Shown: positions 13,361 through 26,297, counted from the stretch's first letter. The stretch is DNA of 64,000 bases from Dacryopinax spathularia (GCA_037974965.1 JBBPFI010000004.1:1364001-1428000); one strand, 5' to 3'. Notes: generated by a model from the letters alone, not told the origin. Translations and numbers: made by a program.

Positions 13361-16300
13361 TCAGAAGAACCGCCTCTTCGTGGGCCCATTATCGACCGTC
13401 AACAACACATGCTCATGGTCCGGTTTATGCCCCGGCCGGGAACAAGGAACGATGCCCTTCAACCACGCATCGCCCTCATCCTCCTCATCCTCCTCACCCC
13501 AGTCTTCCTCCTCCTCCTCGCCATCCGCACCGTCCTCATCCTCACCGCCAGCGAGCGACCCATCCTCCTTCATCGGTTTCCTCCGATGTTCTTTGTTCAT
13601 ATGCCCACCGCATTCCGCCCCTCCGCACGCGCACTGCAGCCCTCCTCTGCCGCGCCCGCGGTATAAGTCAGAGATGGTGCAGCGCGCCTCGGGCTCGACA
13701 TGCATCATCCGTATGATCGCTGTCCGCGTCTCGCGCGGCAGGAGACGGAAGATCGAGTCCGCCCCACCGCCAATAGCAGTCTGGACCGAGGTGACACTGT
13801 CATGTCTCGTCCGATGGCTTGGCTGTGCCTGTGCAGGGGGCTGCAGGTTACTGGTCTGGCCGTTGGCGGGCTTGACGGTGCCGGAAGAGGAGATGGAGTT
13901 GTCTGATGCGTTTGCACCTCCCGTGGCGTGGGAGGGGGCAGGGGGTTTGGGGGCCGCAGCGGCGTTCTGGCTCACGTTTACGACCGGTGGGGAGGGCAGA
14001 GCGGGGGCGGTCATACTCCTGTCCCTCTTGCTTCCCACTCCCATCCCCGCACCCGCAGGAGGCGGGAGCGCCAGCTCACCCGGCGAGCCCGGGACACTCG
14101 CCGCGGACCCGGCTACACCAGCAGGAGTGAGCGCAAACGTCGATCCTACGTGAGGGGACGACGGCGCTGATGTGGTTGATCCGGCTGGACGGGGCAGGAT
14201 AGCGACGCTCGGATCAGCGGGGGGTTGGGTGTCGATCTTGAGCCTCCTCAGGTCTGAGATCGTATGCAGCGAATCCGAGTACTCGGAGGAGGACGTCGTA
14301 GCGCTCACGTCCGATGTGCCGCTCGCGGAGGAAGTGGACGTCGTGGAGAGGCTGGGGGTGTCGAAATACGACGAACCGAGCGTGCTGTCGCTTATGGGCG
14401 TCATGAATCCATTCCCATTCCCATTCCCGGCTCCGTGCCCGTTGGCAGCCATACTATTCTGCCGCGACACGTCCGTCGAAGCGGTCGAAGCGGTCGAGGC
14501 TGTCGTCCCCTGTCTATGCTTCTTCGGCCGAGCGGGCGGTTTTTCGCATAGCTCCGGATGGGACTGCACGAACAGCCGATATGAAGGGTCCGTCTTGGGG
14601 TCGGGGATCTTCCAGGGAAAACGGCGCAGGATCATGCACATGAAGATAATGCCTATGCTCCATACGTCCGTTTTTCTGGGGTCGTACACCGCGGCCGTTA
14701 GGACCTCGGGGGCGAGATACGGGTCGGAGCCTACGATCCCCGAGGCGGGGATGAGCGCCTTGCCAGGGTAGTGGAACACGGTCGCGGTGCCGAAATCGAT
14801 CAGCTTGACGACGTTGTCGGTCGTCATTACGCAGTTGTCCAGCTTGAGATCACGGTGCGCGAGACCCATGCCGTGCAGGTAGTCGACGCCGTCGCAGATC
14901 TGCCGGAAGACGCAGTAGATCTCGGGCCGGGTCATCTTGCCTGACATGACGACGCTGAAGAGGTCGTACGGGGCATACTCCATTACCTGCACGTAAACAA
15001 TGAGCATCCGAGTCAACTTCTCATCACCTGCCCGCGCTTCGCCTTCCTGCTCGAAAACCTCCCAAGCAGAGAAAGAAGAGAAGGCGGAGAAGGCAAGAAA
15101 GCGGGCAGAGAAAGTATGAAACCGGACGCACCTCATAATAATGCCCATGATCACTAACAATATCCACCGTCTCAATAACGTTCACATGCTTCAACGCGCT
15201 CCCCACACAAAACTCCGCCGTCACCTTCTTCTGATACTCCTTCTCGCTCTCCCCCGCCCGTCTCGGGCGAAACTCCTTAACGGCGTACGTCCGCCCGCCA
15301 GCCTTGGTGGACGCTTTGATTAGGCGGACTGTGCCGCCCGCGCCCGAGCCGAGGACTTTGCCCCATTTGCCGTATTTCTTCGACATGTGCGCGTGTGTTA
15401 CGGAGGCTAGCGTTGCTGGGGGGTGGGCTGGTGGGCCCTGGGAGGAGGCGGACTCGGCACCGGACTTTTGACGACGGTGATGCTTCACTCCAGGCTCGGC
15501 ATCCTCAGCGGTCAGCTCCCTCCCAGGCGTAGGAGGAACCGAGCTCGGCACGCTCGATGCGGGCGTGGCAGCCTCGGAGTGCTGCCCAGCCGGGGGAGCG
15601 GACGGAGGCACAACGCCCAACTTCTCCCTCTGCTCCTTTGCACGGGCATGCTTGATAAACCGCTCAAAATGATGGCTCATATGTTTCTCCCCATGCTCTT
15701 TCTGGCCCAGCAACTGCGGCGCTCCTCCCTGCCCATGAGGGGGCGAATGGCCTCCGGCGGGCGTCATAGTTCCAGGCGTAGGGGCGGCGCTCGCGCTCCC
15801 AGGGAGGGGAAGGGCCGGGTTGGGGAAATGGTTCCCCCTTACTTGGTTCGCGGGGCTTTCTGCGTGGGGGAGCTCTTCCATGGGTGTCATTATCCCTGGC
15901 GTGTGGGCGCCCACGCCGGTACTTGCGTGGCCTGATGCCGAGGAGGGCTGCGAATGGTGCGCCATGTGGTGGTTCAGGAACCGCTTGAGGTCGTGCAGAG
16001 GACCGACGTGCACTTTCTTTGGCGCTGGTTTCCCCGCGCTTGCGGGCGGGTGCTCAGACGAGGGAGACATGAGCGGCGTCGCAGTTGCTGTTGCCGGTGT
16101 ACCGGGTGATGAGGGGTGCGTGCCGCTCTCCTTGGGAGTGGCGGCGGAGTCGCGGTGCTGCGAGGTAGGGAGATGGAGGTTGAACGCCGATAAGGAGCGT
16201 TTGTTCCTATTGAAGAAGGATGACTGCCTTGGCAGCTGAGGTGGGTGAGCACCCGCACCCGCAGGCGCTTGCTGGGGGATGGGAGCCGCAGCCGCCACTG

Positions 16301-16569
16301 TTGCTGGAGCCGGGTCGGGCTGAGTGGCAGAGTCGGGTGGTTGGAGCTGCACGGCGGAGAGGGGCGGTGCAGGGGACGTTGCCGGCGGTGAGGGGGTGGT
16401 GACTGTGAATGATGGAGGAGGGGCAGACAGGTACTGGCTAGGTGTATGCGCGGGCGAGTCTGCGTTGACGGTGTTGTAGGACGCTTGGGTGAGGGTGACG
16501 TTTGATGCGTCGGTTGTTGTGGTCAATGGGAGGAGGGAGTTTGGATGCTGTGTGATGAGGGTGGTGCAT
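13361..16569 (-). CDS. HAL4/SAT4-type serine/threonine protein kinase
   Basis: Fungal kinase of the NPR/HAL group, which in yeast controls ion and nutrient transporters. Exons 16569-16500, 16459-15132 and 14986-13361 give about 1007 aa. Residues 1-500 are Pro/Ser/Ala-rich and disordered. The kinase domain follows: glycine loop [17 protein letters not shown] lysine, catalytic [21 protein letters not shown], and [14 protein letters not shown] low-complexity insert of about 270 aa splits the C-lobe between FPWKIPDP and [14 protein letters not shown], and the tail is strongly acidic ([17 protein letters not shown]). The intron 14987-15131 is long for this locus (145 nt) and separates the N-lobe from the hinge. 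The ATG at 16569 and the 40-nt first intron are my best choice, but weaker than the rest. Confidence 0.88.
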
Positions 16570-17753
16570 CGGTCAGCGAATGTTGTCACCTCAGCGATAG
16601 GAGGGGCATTGTAGCCAACAAACAGCAAATAGCAAATAGCAAAGGGAAGGGGAAAGGGGGAATAAAGATGAACAGCGAAATAGGACCGAATGGGAATGGG
16701 AGAGGCGAGTGAGGCAAGTAAGGGGGAGATGATCAAGGGAAGAAGGAAGCAATGGGATAAGCGTTGGATGTAAGGACGATGTGCTGGGTGGCGCTGTAGG
16801 GGCCAACGAAGGGGGATCAAGTTGCCAGCGATCTCTAAGCCGCGGCTTACCACCACCACCACAGAGCAGGGTGATGTAATCCGCCGGTCCAAGGGGGTAA
16901 AAACAGCGCACGACAGCACCAGACGAAAGAGAAGAGAAGCCGGCATTCGGCGCAAGCGAGCCAACGAACGATGAGCGAAGGGAGCACCGGTACGCGGTTG
17001 CCGATCCCTCCCGTGTGCGCGCATCAGCCAGCTCGCGTCATGCTCCCATCAACCCCTCAGGCAACGCTCGGCACACCGCACGCACCTTGGGCCATACCAT
17101 GATGCCGCATACACCTTGGTGGTGCGTTGCGTCCGCCCGTCCGTAGACGGCTGGAGAGTGAATGGACTTGGAATGGGAACGGATAAGACAAGGCATGTCG
17201 TGTCTCGAAAACCCGTCGGCATTGCGCTCGGCCGGGACCGGCATGCGTTGCACCGCCTTCGGCGGACCCTCCTCTCACCCCGGAGGCACCACCCAGGCAT
17301 GATCCAGGGGTGAGTACGTGCGGCGCGCAAAGGGAGCCGATCCCATCCCGTCCGGCTGCTTCCCCGTGCCTGTAAACCCCGATCTGCTGTCGTCCGTCGG
17401 ACGACAAGCGCACGTAATACGTACGTACGTGCGTGCGTAGCGCAGCGTATAATGTTTAAGGGGTTTTGGTGGGTGAGCTGGAGACGAGCTGCAAGGTAGT
17501 GTGGGACCGAGAGAGAGGGATGACGCGCTGCCGCGGCCTTGGCTCGAGGCTTTCTTCTCCTCCTTCTCGTCCTTCTTCGGGCGAGATACGCCCCTGACCA
17601 GAAAAAGAAATGGGAGAACCAAAAACAGTCGAGCACGTCGTGCCAGGAGCGTCGTCGTGCCAAGCGCTGCTCATGAAAAGAACGAAAGAACGAAAGCAAG
17701 AAAGTGAAAGAATAGAAAGGAGGGAGTGGCAAGGCGAAGTGCAGGAAATCGAA
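16570..17753. other. Upstream region of the kinase gene
   Basis: About 1.2 kb. The kinase frame stays open upstream to 17024, but its translation looks like untranslated leader: no conserved motif, and hydrophobic runs out of a pyrimidine-rich leader. A short TACG repeat occurs near 17420 (acgtacgtacgtgcgtgcg). I see no gene. Confidence 0.35.
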
Positions 17754-18435
17754 TCATGAACGCACCTTTTCCTTCCTACCGCCAGGCGCAACAGGATGAG
17801 CCCGCTCGACAGCCGTATCATGTACCATATCCCGCCTCTTGATCCCTTCCTCCTCCTCGTTCCCCACACCGTTCCCATCTTCCTCATCATCTTCATGTTC
17901 ATCATCCCCTCCAACCCTGAACCTCCTCCCCCCCGGAACTAGCGGACTCCTCTTCCTCCCCGCCCCTCCCATTCCTCCCATCCCCACTCCTCCAAGTGTT
18001 CCTCCAGGGCTAACAACCCCCTCCTCCCCCTCCCCATCCTCCTCACTGCTCTCCGGCGTCAGCTCCCCCGCCCGGGGCAAAACGCCCCTCGCAGTCTTGA
18101 GCGCCTTCCCAGAGGGCGTAATCAGATGAATACGCTCCATTGACGTGCTAGGGGAGATCTGGGCGCTGGACGGGGTTGAGGACGGGGGGGAGGAGGTGTG
18201 CAGTTCGAGTTGGACGGGGACCATGGGGCGGGCGGCGAGCATCTTGGCGGTGTTTGGGTGGATGTTGGATCTGGGTTTGGGGTTATGGTGGGCGAGTTTG
18301 GTTGGCTTGGTTTGGTTCGTTGGGAGTGTTGAAAGCGTTGGATGGGCGTGTGCGAGTTGTTCTGTTGCGGTGCGAAGGCGTTTGATGGAGCTGACCTCGC
18401 GCGCGATATCGATAACCGCTTCAACCCACTCGACA
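17754..18435 (-). CDS. Hypothetical protein, last exon (5' end unresolved)
   Basis: A 227-codon frame that I do not recognise. It reads from a probable acceptor at 18436 to a stop at 17754. The first part looks like a real amphipathic segment (EWVEAVIDIAREVSSIKR, then LRTATEQLAHAH), followed by a Pro/Ser/Thr-rich linker, LITPSGKALKTARGVLPRAG, and an acidic/Gly-rich tail (EDDEEDGNGVGNEEEEG). An upstream exon may end around 18498 (AFEHNPTEL), but no start codon is evident, so the gene is incomplete as described. The long low-complexity tail could be open by chance. It could be a fungal nuclear or cytoplasmic regulator; no function is claimed. Confidence 0.4.
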
Positions 18436-20399
18436 CTCGATCACTTCTCAGCAATCCAATGCAGACCACCGCAGTTAAACAGAATCCAACAGTTCGGTCG
18501 GGTTATGTTCGAAAGCAATATCAAGAAACGTAGGTTGTAGCAAGAGAACAGGTTTGTAACGAGGAGGGAAGTAGGGTAAGAGAGAGGTACAGTGGGAGGT
18601 ACTTAACCCCGCCCCACCATCCAACAACCGCCACAGGAACGGGACAGGACTGGACAGGCGTGATACGGGGCCACCTGATACAATGATGGCGCTTACGCCA
18701 AAACGTCCACGGCGGCGCTGATGCGCTTGGCCCCTTACTACTATACAACTCGGTGCGGGCCTTGGTTCCCCCGAAGTTGGTGCGTGTGCGCTAACTGGGT
18801 GGGTACGCTCCCCTTGTGCTCGAGGGGGTGTGACAGCGGGTGGGAGGGGATTGATGCGGTGGCGCTTGGGGGCGTCAGTGGGGAGGGAAGGGACCGGAGG
18901 GCCGCAGGACGCACACCAAAGTTGTGCCGCGGTGGGTTGGTTCCGTTCCTTGCGGCCCTTTCTACGCGGTCGTCTATCATGAATAAACAGGCGGCCGCGG
19001 AATACCATCCCTATCAACAATACACACTACTATTGATCTGAAAATCTGTTCTCTGTTCCGCAAAGAACGCTGGAGGTCCGATATCGGCCTACGGTATCTA
19101 CATATCATACACCTTCAAGCAAGATATCGGCTGTAGAGTAGAAGGCTATAATGGATGAATGATATCCTCGATCCCCCCTCCCCCGAACGACGTCGGCAAC
19201 CCCCGGCAGGACCATCAGCCTCCGCCCACCCACCGCCGTCTCGCACTCCTCCATAAGGCTCTCCAGAAAGGGGTTGCCAGTAAGTAGTACTCGTTGACGT
19301 CATCCCCATCCCCCTCTCCTCTCCCCTCACTTCCCACCAAGGTAAACCTCTCCCACAACAAAGCAGGCGGGAGTGTCTTGTGCCCTTCGCCAAATAAGCT
19401 CGTCCGCTCTTGATCGACGAGCGTTGACGCTGTTAACCCCACATTAATATTAGCAGCCTTGTGGTGCATACATACATCGCATGCATGCCAATCACAGGCA
19501 TGCGATTCCCCTCAGCAGGATAACGTACACAAACATGTCGCGTAAGTAAAGAGGGCGTGCCAAGAAGTGGGAACGGAATGATTGATGCCCTTATCGCTCT
19601 CCTCTCCTCTCCTCTCTTCTTTCATGCCCCCGTTCACTAATAATAAGGGCGCCGTTATCATCCGGATCCGGAGGCTTGCGTCCGCGGGAAACGCGGCTAC
19701 GAGGCGCAGGTCGCGATTGTCGAATCTGGATGGTTGACAACAATTTTTCCTTCTTGGGAGTAGGGGCGAAGGGTAGGGATGGTTGGCTGAGCTGACGTAG
19801 GGCGAAGATTTTTGGATGCTTGATGCTTGCCTTTGCTGGTGTGTTGGCCGTGTGTGTTTGCGAGCGGCTTGGCGCGGACCTTGGCATGCTTTCTCAATTT
19901 CTCGATCGCAGTTGCACTCAACTTAACCGTAGCCTCGTTGAGGTTATTCGTTATGGCGGTATAGAGCGCCATACTACATACTCTTCTTTCAGCTGCTCCG
20001 TTGCGGAGGAGGAGAAGGAAGAGGAAGGACAGGAAAGTGTTGCCTTTGTGCAGCTGACCCGAGTTGTATAATTCTCGTCTCAAGGACGGGGCCCATCCTG
20101 TCTAGCAACGTGTTAACGACGGAATAGGATGCAACACATCGAACAAGCTGTCGTCTTCCACCTTGCCAAAGCGCAAAAATGGTCGGCTGCTCAGCCTCGC
20201 CAAGCGTCCCGGACTGGAACAGATCTGATGTATTATGACGGCCTAGAATATTGTCCGCGGCAAAGTCTGTGTGTCCGCAACGCAGACGAGCCATGCGCTC
20301 ACATCACCAGTTCCAGTGCAATTCCATTATCTTGCTTGGTCTATGCTCATGCAATGCGTGATGCAAATGAAGATACTACCTTGCCCATTGATACAAACG
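18436..20399. other. Long stretch with little recognisable content
   Basis: About 2 kb between the hypothetical protein and the AAA ATPase gene. Apart from one possible 97-codon gene at 19591-19972 (listed separately) I see only unrelated short frames. Short CT/GA-rich runs occur at 19290-19330 and 19598-19625. Confidence 0.35.
19591..19972 (-). CDS. Possible small basic protein
   Basis: ATG at 19972 (MALYTAITNNLNEATVKL), an 88-nt GT-AG intron at 19792-19879, and a second exon to a stop at 19591 would give 97 aa, basic and ending in Arg/Glu repeats. Both exons are in phase. It also reads on without splicing to 19697. No family is recognised and it may be chance; its only support is the in-phase splice and the helical N-terminus. 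Confidence 0.25.
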
Positions 20400-23300
20400 C
20401 TATGGCTCGCCCCCGACCTGTCCCACCTCCCTTGCATTCTTCGATTGATCGGGCAAGCCGAACCCGAACTTATCTCCCCATCTCTTCTTCCGTCCTCTCT
20501 TGGATCCTCCTTCTCCGAATTCCTCGTTCCACTTTCTGAGATCGGACAATGTACCAAGCGACTCGGATGTTGATGCGGTGATCTCGCTCAGGGCTTTGGC
20601 GAAATGGTGCGGTCGGAGAACACGTTGTACGGATGGCACGGACGCGTTCAAGCTGACTTCCGGTCCCGGGGTAGGCGGGATAGGCGGCGGAGGCGGAGCA
20701 TCACTGCCATCCAACTGCGGTGTCAAGTCGGCGATAGGTGCTTCACTCCCTTCCGCAGGCTCCGTGGATTCCCGTTGAGTAGGAAGCTGTTCTTGTTCTT
20801 TCGGCGGTATAGACGCTTGTTGCTCGGGTATCGCAGACGGGACAGGCGTGGTTAATGCTAGCGTGTCCTTGATTAGATGCTTGGGTACGGCCCATGGAAG
20901 CTCGACAGTTTCTTTGACCGCGTCAAGTGCAGCAGATACGCATAGATCTGCGACCCAATCAGCAACTCTGTACGAGTAAATGGCAGAGACTTACGCTTAA
21001 GATCGGAGCCAGAGAAACCCTCCGTCCGCTTTGCTAAGGCAGTTATATCCACTTCAGGGGCAAGTATTTCGTCCCTCAGCAGAATCTTGAGGATCTCCGC
21101 GCGTTCCTTCTCCCCTGGTAGGTCAACGAGGAGTCTCCTTGGCAGCCGTCGCAGGACAGCATCGTCTAGGTCGAAGGGCCGATTTGTAGCGCCAATGACG
21201 ATGACGCCACCCTCCTGCGTCCGAAGGCCGTCCATCTCTTGCATGAATTCGGTGATCACTTGTCGGTGGGCTATCGCACCACCAGATTCCCGGGCGGAAA
21301 CACGGGCACCGAAGAGCGCGTCGATCTCGTCGAGGAAGATGATACAGGGAGAGAGGCGGCGGGCTAGGCTGAACACGGCTCGGACGAGTTTCTCTGAATT
21401 GCCGACATACTACGGTAACTGAGTGAGCAGATAGCTTTGACGGGCATGCAAAAGAGGACGTACCATATCCATGATATCGCTCGGCTTGATCATGAGCATC
21501 CGTGCCCCACTTTCCTTCGCAAGCGCCCTGACAACCAGCGTCTTCCCCGTCCCCGGAACACCAAACAGCAGTGCACCCGTCATCGCGTGCTGCTTGAGGA
21601 TACCCTGGCTGAACGCCTGAGGATGAAGCAGCGGTAGACTGACGATAGTGCGGATGCTATCGATCGTTGATGGAGGCAGGTGGACGTTCGCGAATGTCGT
21701 TGGCATACTGCGCGGATCGACGATACACCCCAATAGCCGTTGCTCGCTTTCGTCCAGATCCTCCGAGCGGCGAACGCGTTCTATGACCTCGTCTTCCTCC
21801 TCCTGGCTGCTTTCCCGCTTCTTGGACTCATCCTCGCTTCCTGGAGGAAGCACGACGGCTGATTTCGCAGACTCTACCCAAGCCTTTCGGGCTGCTCCGG
21901 CCGAGCGTTGGGCAGCCCAAGCGTCGAGTATTGCGGTCCATGGAATCAAAGTCGGTTTCAAACTTGACAAGATAGGAGAGCCGGCTTTGACCTGCTCAGC
22001 GACGACGCCGCCAACAGCGCGACTCGCAACGGCCCGTAGCGTGCTCCACGGCTCGACGCGCTCGCCCCATTCTTTCCAGAGCTCTTCTTGCTCCAATTCT
22101 TGCCCATTCAGCTCGAGATCAGGGAGGACACCACCGGCTGCGCCGACGGCCATCCGCATGGCGAGCATGTTGAGCTCTCTACGTCGAGCCAAGCGGGTTT
22201 CCGTTTCCAGAGCTGGATCACGTGTCGCAGGAAGGAGCGTGACAGCCCGGAAATATGCTGTGCTCGACCGTGTATCTGCGCTTGCATTGGCAGCGTCGTC
22301 CGCGTAACCCCAAGGTTGAGCATAGTCTTGCCCCGGGCCTCCGAAGTTCGAGAGGACGATTCCCTTAGGTTCCGCTGAAGTGACCGTCGCGCCACTCCTC
22401 ACAGCAGACGTTGAGGGTGATCCAGCAAACGGCGGCAGCTCATTGGCAAGCCAAAGAGACTCGTTCGTCTCCCATCCGACGAGGCGCTCGCGCAGCCGCC
22501 TCTCGCGCCCGCGTGCATCATCTTCCTCTGAACCTTCAATCCGTATCACCCCTCCCGAAGGGCGGCCGCCGCCAATGAGCATACTCAGCAGACCACTGGA
22601 GGCAGGCGGGCTTGTGACGTGTATTTGAGGGATGAGCGGGGGCGTACAGCCGAACACTATCACGGTCGGATTTGGTGGCGGCTGGGAAGGTCGAGGAATT
22701 GGCCCTGCGCGACGGGCACGGACAGCCTCCACAAGCGGGGGATACCAGTGCGATGCTGTGGGTGCGAGGAGACCAAAGTCTCTTATGTAGATGATGCGCG
22801 GCTTTGTCGCTGCCGGAACGGGTGGCGTGGCAGTTGTTGAAACAGGTATGGGCACATTCGACTCTCCCTCGCTGGCAGCCGGTACAGCCGGTGGAAGGTT
22901 AACGACATCTTCGAAGAACCTGCGCATCGCAGCTTGAGGTCCTCGTGTGGACGCGCTCGAACTGCCTAGCTTGGTGCGCGACAACGGCGGAAAGCGCATT
23001 AGTGCTGGAATTTGGATAGCCACAGCAGCGTTATGCGGGGGCATGTCGAGGTCATCCTCTTCTTCCGGATCATTATTGAGGTTCGAGGTGTTCGAGGAAG
23101 ACGATGATGAGCCTGAGGGCATGGCGGCGACGGAGGCGACCTGAAGGGGGTTAGAAGGGAGCTGGAACCCCACAGCGGCTGCATAATATTTGTCAGCATC
23201 AGACCGAGCATATATGCGCTTTAACACGTACATTTCCCAAAGACACCATACTGGCCGGCAGCTAGGTGTGCCGCATCAAGTACCACGACCTCTGCGCCCG

Positions 23301-23964
23301 CATGCCTCGCAATCTCTCGCACTGTCTCGTCTACAACATAATCGCCACCTTCGATCGGACAATAGAGTGCAAGAGTCGGTTCGACCTGGGCCTGTCCACC
23401 CGGACCGGGAAACAAGCTACGATGCTGCGTTTGTGGATGAAGGCAGAGCAGGAAGCTCGTGAGGGCTTCATGGAGGATATGAGGTGGCGGTAGACCAGGG
23501 GCGTCCTTGGGCGTTGTCGAGGAAGGTGCTCCTGGGAGCCAGAGATGAGAAGAGGCGTATTCTGCTGGAAGTTCTCCGGGTAAAGACGCCAACGTGTACC
23601 GTGGCGTGGCGGCCTTTCGTCGTCTAGGCTTGTCTTCCTTGTCTTCTTCCTTGGAAGGAGACGACTCCTCTTCTGATGGGGTAGCCGACGCGTCCTCCGC
23701 CTGCTCCGCTTTCGCTTCTACGGCCTGAGCAGCTGGGTCTGTCGCGCTCGTCTCGGTGGGCTGTTCGCTACGCCTTTGACCAGATGTGTGAAATGTTGCT
23801 CGTGATGGAGATAGGCATCGTGATTGTTGTAAGCGGCTAGGTCGTCTTGTGCTTGAACCAAGTGATAATGCTGGAGATGGTGCATGCTGTAGAGTTGAAG
23901 GTCGCGGTAATGGGCCAGCTGGACCAGCCAGTGATCGAGCTCGCTGAAACGCACGGTTGTGCAT
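20400..23964 (-). CDS. Mitochondrial AAA ATPase (MSP1/ATAD1-like)
   Basis: Exons 23964-23232, 23178-21464, 21409-20995 and 20947-20400 give 1136 aa; introns of 47-54 nt. The N-terminus is Arg/Ser-rich without acids (MHNRAFQRARSLAG, later FHTSGQRR), a typical mitochondrial presequence. A long poorly conserved region of about 550 aa follows. The single AAA module then has Walker A GVPGTGKT, the MSP1-like step YVGNSEKLVRAVF, Walker B IIFLDEIDALFG, an ATNRPFDLDDAVLRRLPRR second region of homology, and GFSGSDLKHLC. The C-terminus has LRPHHFAKALSEI, as in the meiotic-clade AAA group that extracts membrane proteins. The exact role is inferred: likely membrane-protein quality control at mitochondria. 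It is much longer than MSP1 (about 360 aa), so it belongs to the large fungal-specific subgroup. Divergent from PIS1. Confidence 0.88.
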
Positions 23965-24442
23965 CGTCACCAGTCAGACAGATCGAGACGATACTTCTCA
24001 AGCCGTGCAAGACGGTGTCAGACAGTCTCCGGCGTGTCGAAGCCGATGAGACGGGGGGTATTGGAGACTGAACCAGAAACGGTACAGCGAAGTCGGTCAG
24101 TCGCAGTCCGTCCGATTCAGGGCAGCAGTAGTGACAAGGGACGAGGCGGCCACCGGTGGTTGCGTACCCAAACGAGGAATGAATTTCTTCCGCAAAAGCG
24201 TGGATGACATAAGCAGTGCACCGCGTCATCCTGCTGAGCTCACCGCAGTCGTGAGCCAAGGGAGGGCGCACCAACCGGGAGGAGACAAGGCATCGCCCGG
24301 CCCACGCAACATCGTCCACGCACTATTTGGGCGACGTAGACCAGCGCTTACTCCAACACCACCGTCTGCTCTCTCCCTTCGACCACCTCGTACAAATATC
24401 CCCAAGTTGCACGAAACGAACTAGGCCATAGCGAGACGAACG
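23965..24442. promoter_or_regulatory. Divergent promoter region AAA ATPase / PIS1
   Basis: 478 bp between two head-to-head start codons. No named motif recognised. Confidence 0.5.
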
Positions 24443-25477
24443 ATGTCCGAGACTGACCCCCTCAGGCCGCGCGGGACGGCCCAGCGGCATACATCCGACG
24501 ATGCCAAAGCGCGCTCGCGGTCAAGGCTAGCCGAGCTTCGTACCCAGTCCGTGGCTGAAAGTGGGACGGTAGACGCCAAGCTCGCAGTCGATCTAGCGAC
24601 ACACGAAGTGCGGGAGAACGTCTACCTGTTCGTGCCCAACCTCATCGGGTACACGCGTATCATCCTCGCGGCGCTTAGCCTGCACTTTATGCCGTATCAT
24701 CCGCGATACTGCACTGTGCTCTACTGCCTGTCCTGTCTGCTGGATGCATTCGACGGTATGGCTGCAAGGGCGCTCAATCAGAGCACGAAGTTCGGTGCCG
24801 TGCTCGACATGGTCACGGACAGGTGCACGACCGCTTGCTTGCTGTGCTTCCTCAGCTCGGCCTACCCGAGCTTCGCCACCGTCTTCCAATTCCTCATCAC
24901 TCTCGACTTCAGCAGTCACTATATGCATATGTACAGGTGCGTCTGACCTCTCTTCAGATCCTGCTCAGCGCTAATCTTTATTCTGTATAGCTCGCTCGCC
25001 ACCGGTTCGAAATCACACAAGGTGGTCGCATCCGACGTCTCCCGCATTCTGTACTACTACTACACCTCCTCGACCGTCCTCTTCCTCTGCTGCGCCGGAA
25101 ACGAGCTCTTCTTCGTCGCTCTCTACCTAATGCATTTCGACCACACACCAGTCCTGAACGCCTCTTCGCCCAAGCCCATCATCGCCTGGGCAAGCGCGCA
25201 CATCATCTCGCTGTTCGTGAAGGGCGGTCCGTGGGGAACGTGGGCACTGTCATACCTCGAGCGCCTTACTTGGGCGGGGGTGATGGCGTGCTTATGTTTG
25301 CCGGTCGCTGCGCTGAAGAACGCAATCAACTGCGTCCAGTGGTGGAAGGCAAGCAAGATCCTCGTCGGTGTCGACTTGGTCGAGCGCGCGAGGCAGAGGC
25401 AACGTGAGGCAGCAGGGATTAACGGCGGACCAGGGGAAGAACTCAGAGCAGGGCAGTGGGTGGCCAAGGAGGAGTAG
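24443..25477 (+). CDS. PIS1: CDP-diacylglycerol-inositol 3-phosphatidyltransferase
   Basis: Makes phosphatidylinositol from CDP-diacylglycerol and myo-inositol in the ER membrane. Two exons, 24443-24936 and 24991-25477, give 326 aa. The full CDP-alcohol phosphotransferase signature is present in DAFDGMAARALNQSTKFGAV followed by LDMVTD: D-G-x2-A-R-x8-G-x3-D-x3-D, all key residues kept. Before it is a hydrophilic N-terminal extension of about 50 aa and the membrane entry ENVYLFVPNLIGYTRII; after it come several hydrophobic segments (TVLFLCCAGNELFFVALYL, ERLTWAGVMACLCL). It is somewhat longer than yeast Pis1 because of the N-terminal extension and a charged tail. Only one intron, placed after the signature. 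Confidence 0.95.
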
Positions 25478-26297
25478 CGCTCTCCCGCATCTGAGCAAAG
25501 ACAACGAAAAACGCGCATATATGCGGCTATCCGCGGCTCTCACCGCAAGCCGATCCAACACCCGAACACGCAACTATCCTCCGACCCGTCATACATCCCT
25601 CGGCCGCGTCCTGTCTTCTTGCCCTTCGATCCTGACTTTGTATTGATACCACTATGTTCTGTTTACCATCCCTTTCTACTTTTTTGTCTTCTCAAGCGCG
25701 CGCGGAGCTAGGGTCGGAGGTGATGTCACTCTTCTTCGTCTTCTTCTGATCGCTAACTACAACGAGACGCTGTACATAGATTCGATGATAAATATGACTG
25801 ACTGTTCTTGTCCTATTGCCATCGCACTACACAAGACTCGACCGAGGCTGGGGAGGTGCGTGGTTAAGGCCGATATAAGCGCTGAAGACAGCGTGGACAG
25901 GCTGGTCGGAACTCCAATCATGCCGCACGAGCCGCTGGGCGCGGCTGTGTCTTTGCCGCGAGAGGGGCAGCGGCTTGTTCTCCTCCTTCCGTTCACAATT
26001 CTTTGCATAATGTCTCGGCATGTTACATCGACCTTTCTTGCTTTGTACACCATAAGCCTACATGAATTTCCTCAACAAGGCGTCGGAATACACGGAGATC
26101 GTCTCGGCTATGCGGTCGCCGCAAGCGCGTCCGCACGTACTGTAGGAGCTCTGCTCGGTGGTTGCCCCACTTAGAGTGCCTCGATCGTTGCGGAACAATT
26201 CATTAGGCGGGTATAAGTCTCCCCTGGCAGCCAGCTCTCCCTGCTGCACGCTGGCTATCCCCGTAGCTTGTCTTCCGCTTGCTGTCAACTCAGCCGA
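25478..26297. other. Intergenic stretch PIS1 / aldo-keto reductase
   Basis: 820 bp. It holds the PIS1 3' UTR and the reductase promoter. Open frames on both strands (for example + 25785-26174) have no motif and no supporting splice pattern. Confidence 0.4.

Noticed and set aside
15423-16239. Long plus-strand frames opposite the kinase N-terminus
   Set aside because: GC-rich, Pro/Ser-coding sequence leaves the opposite strand open; no motifs and no exon structure.
21648-22307. 219-codon plus-strand frame opposite the AAA ATPase
   Set aside because: Shadow of the conserved minus-strand gene.
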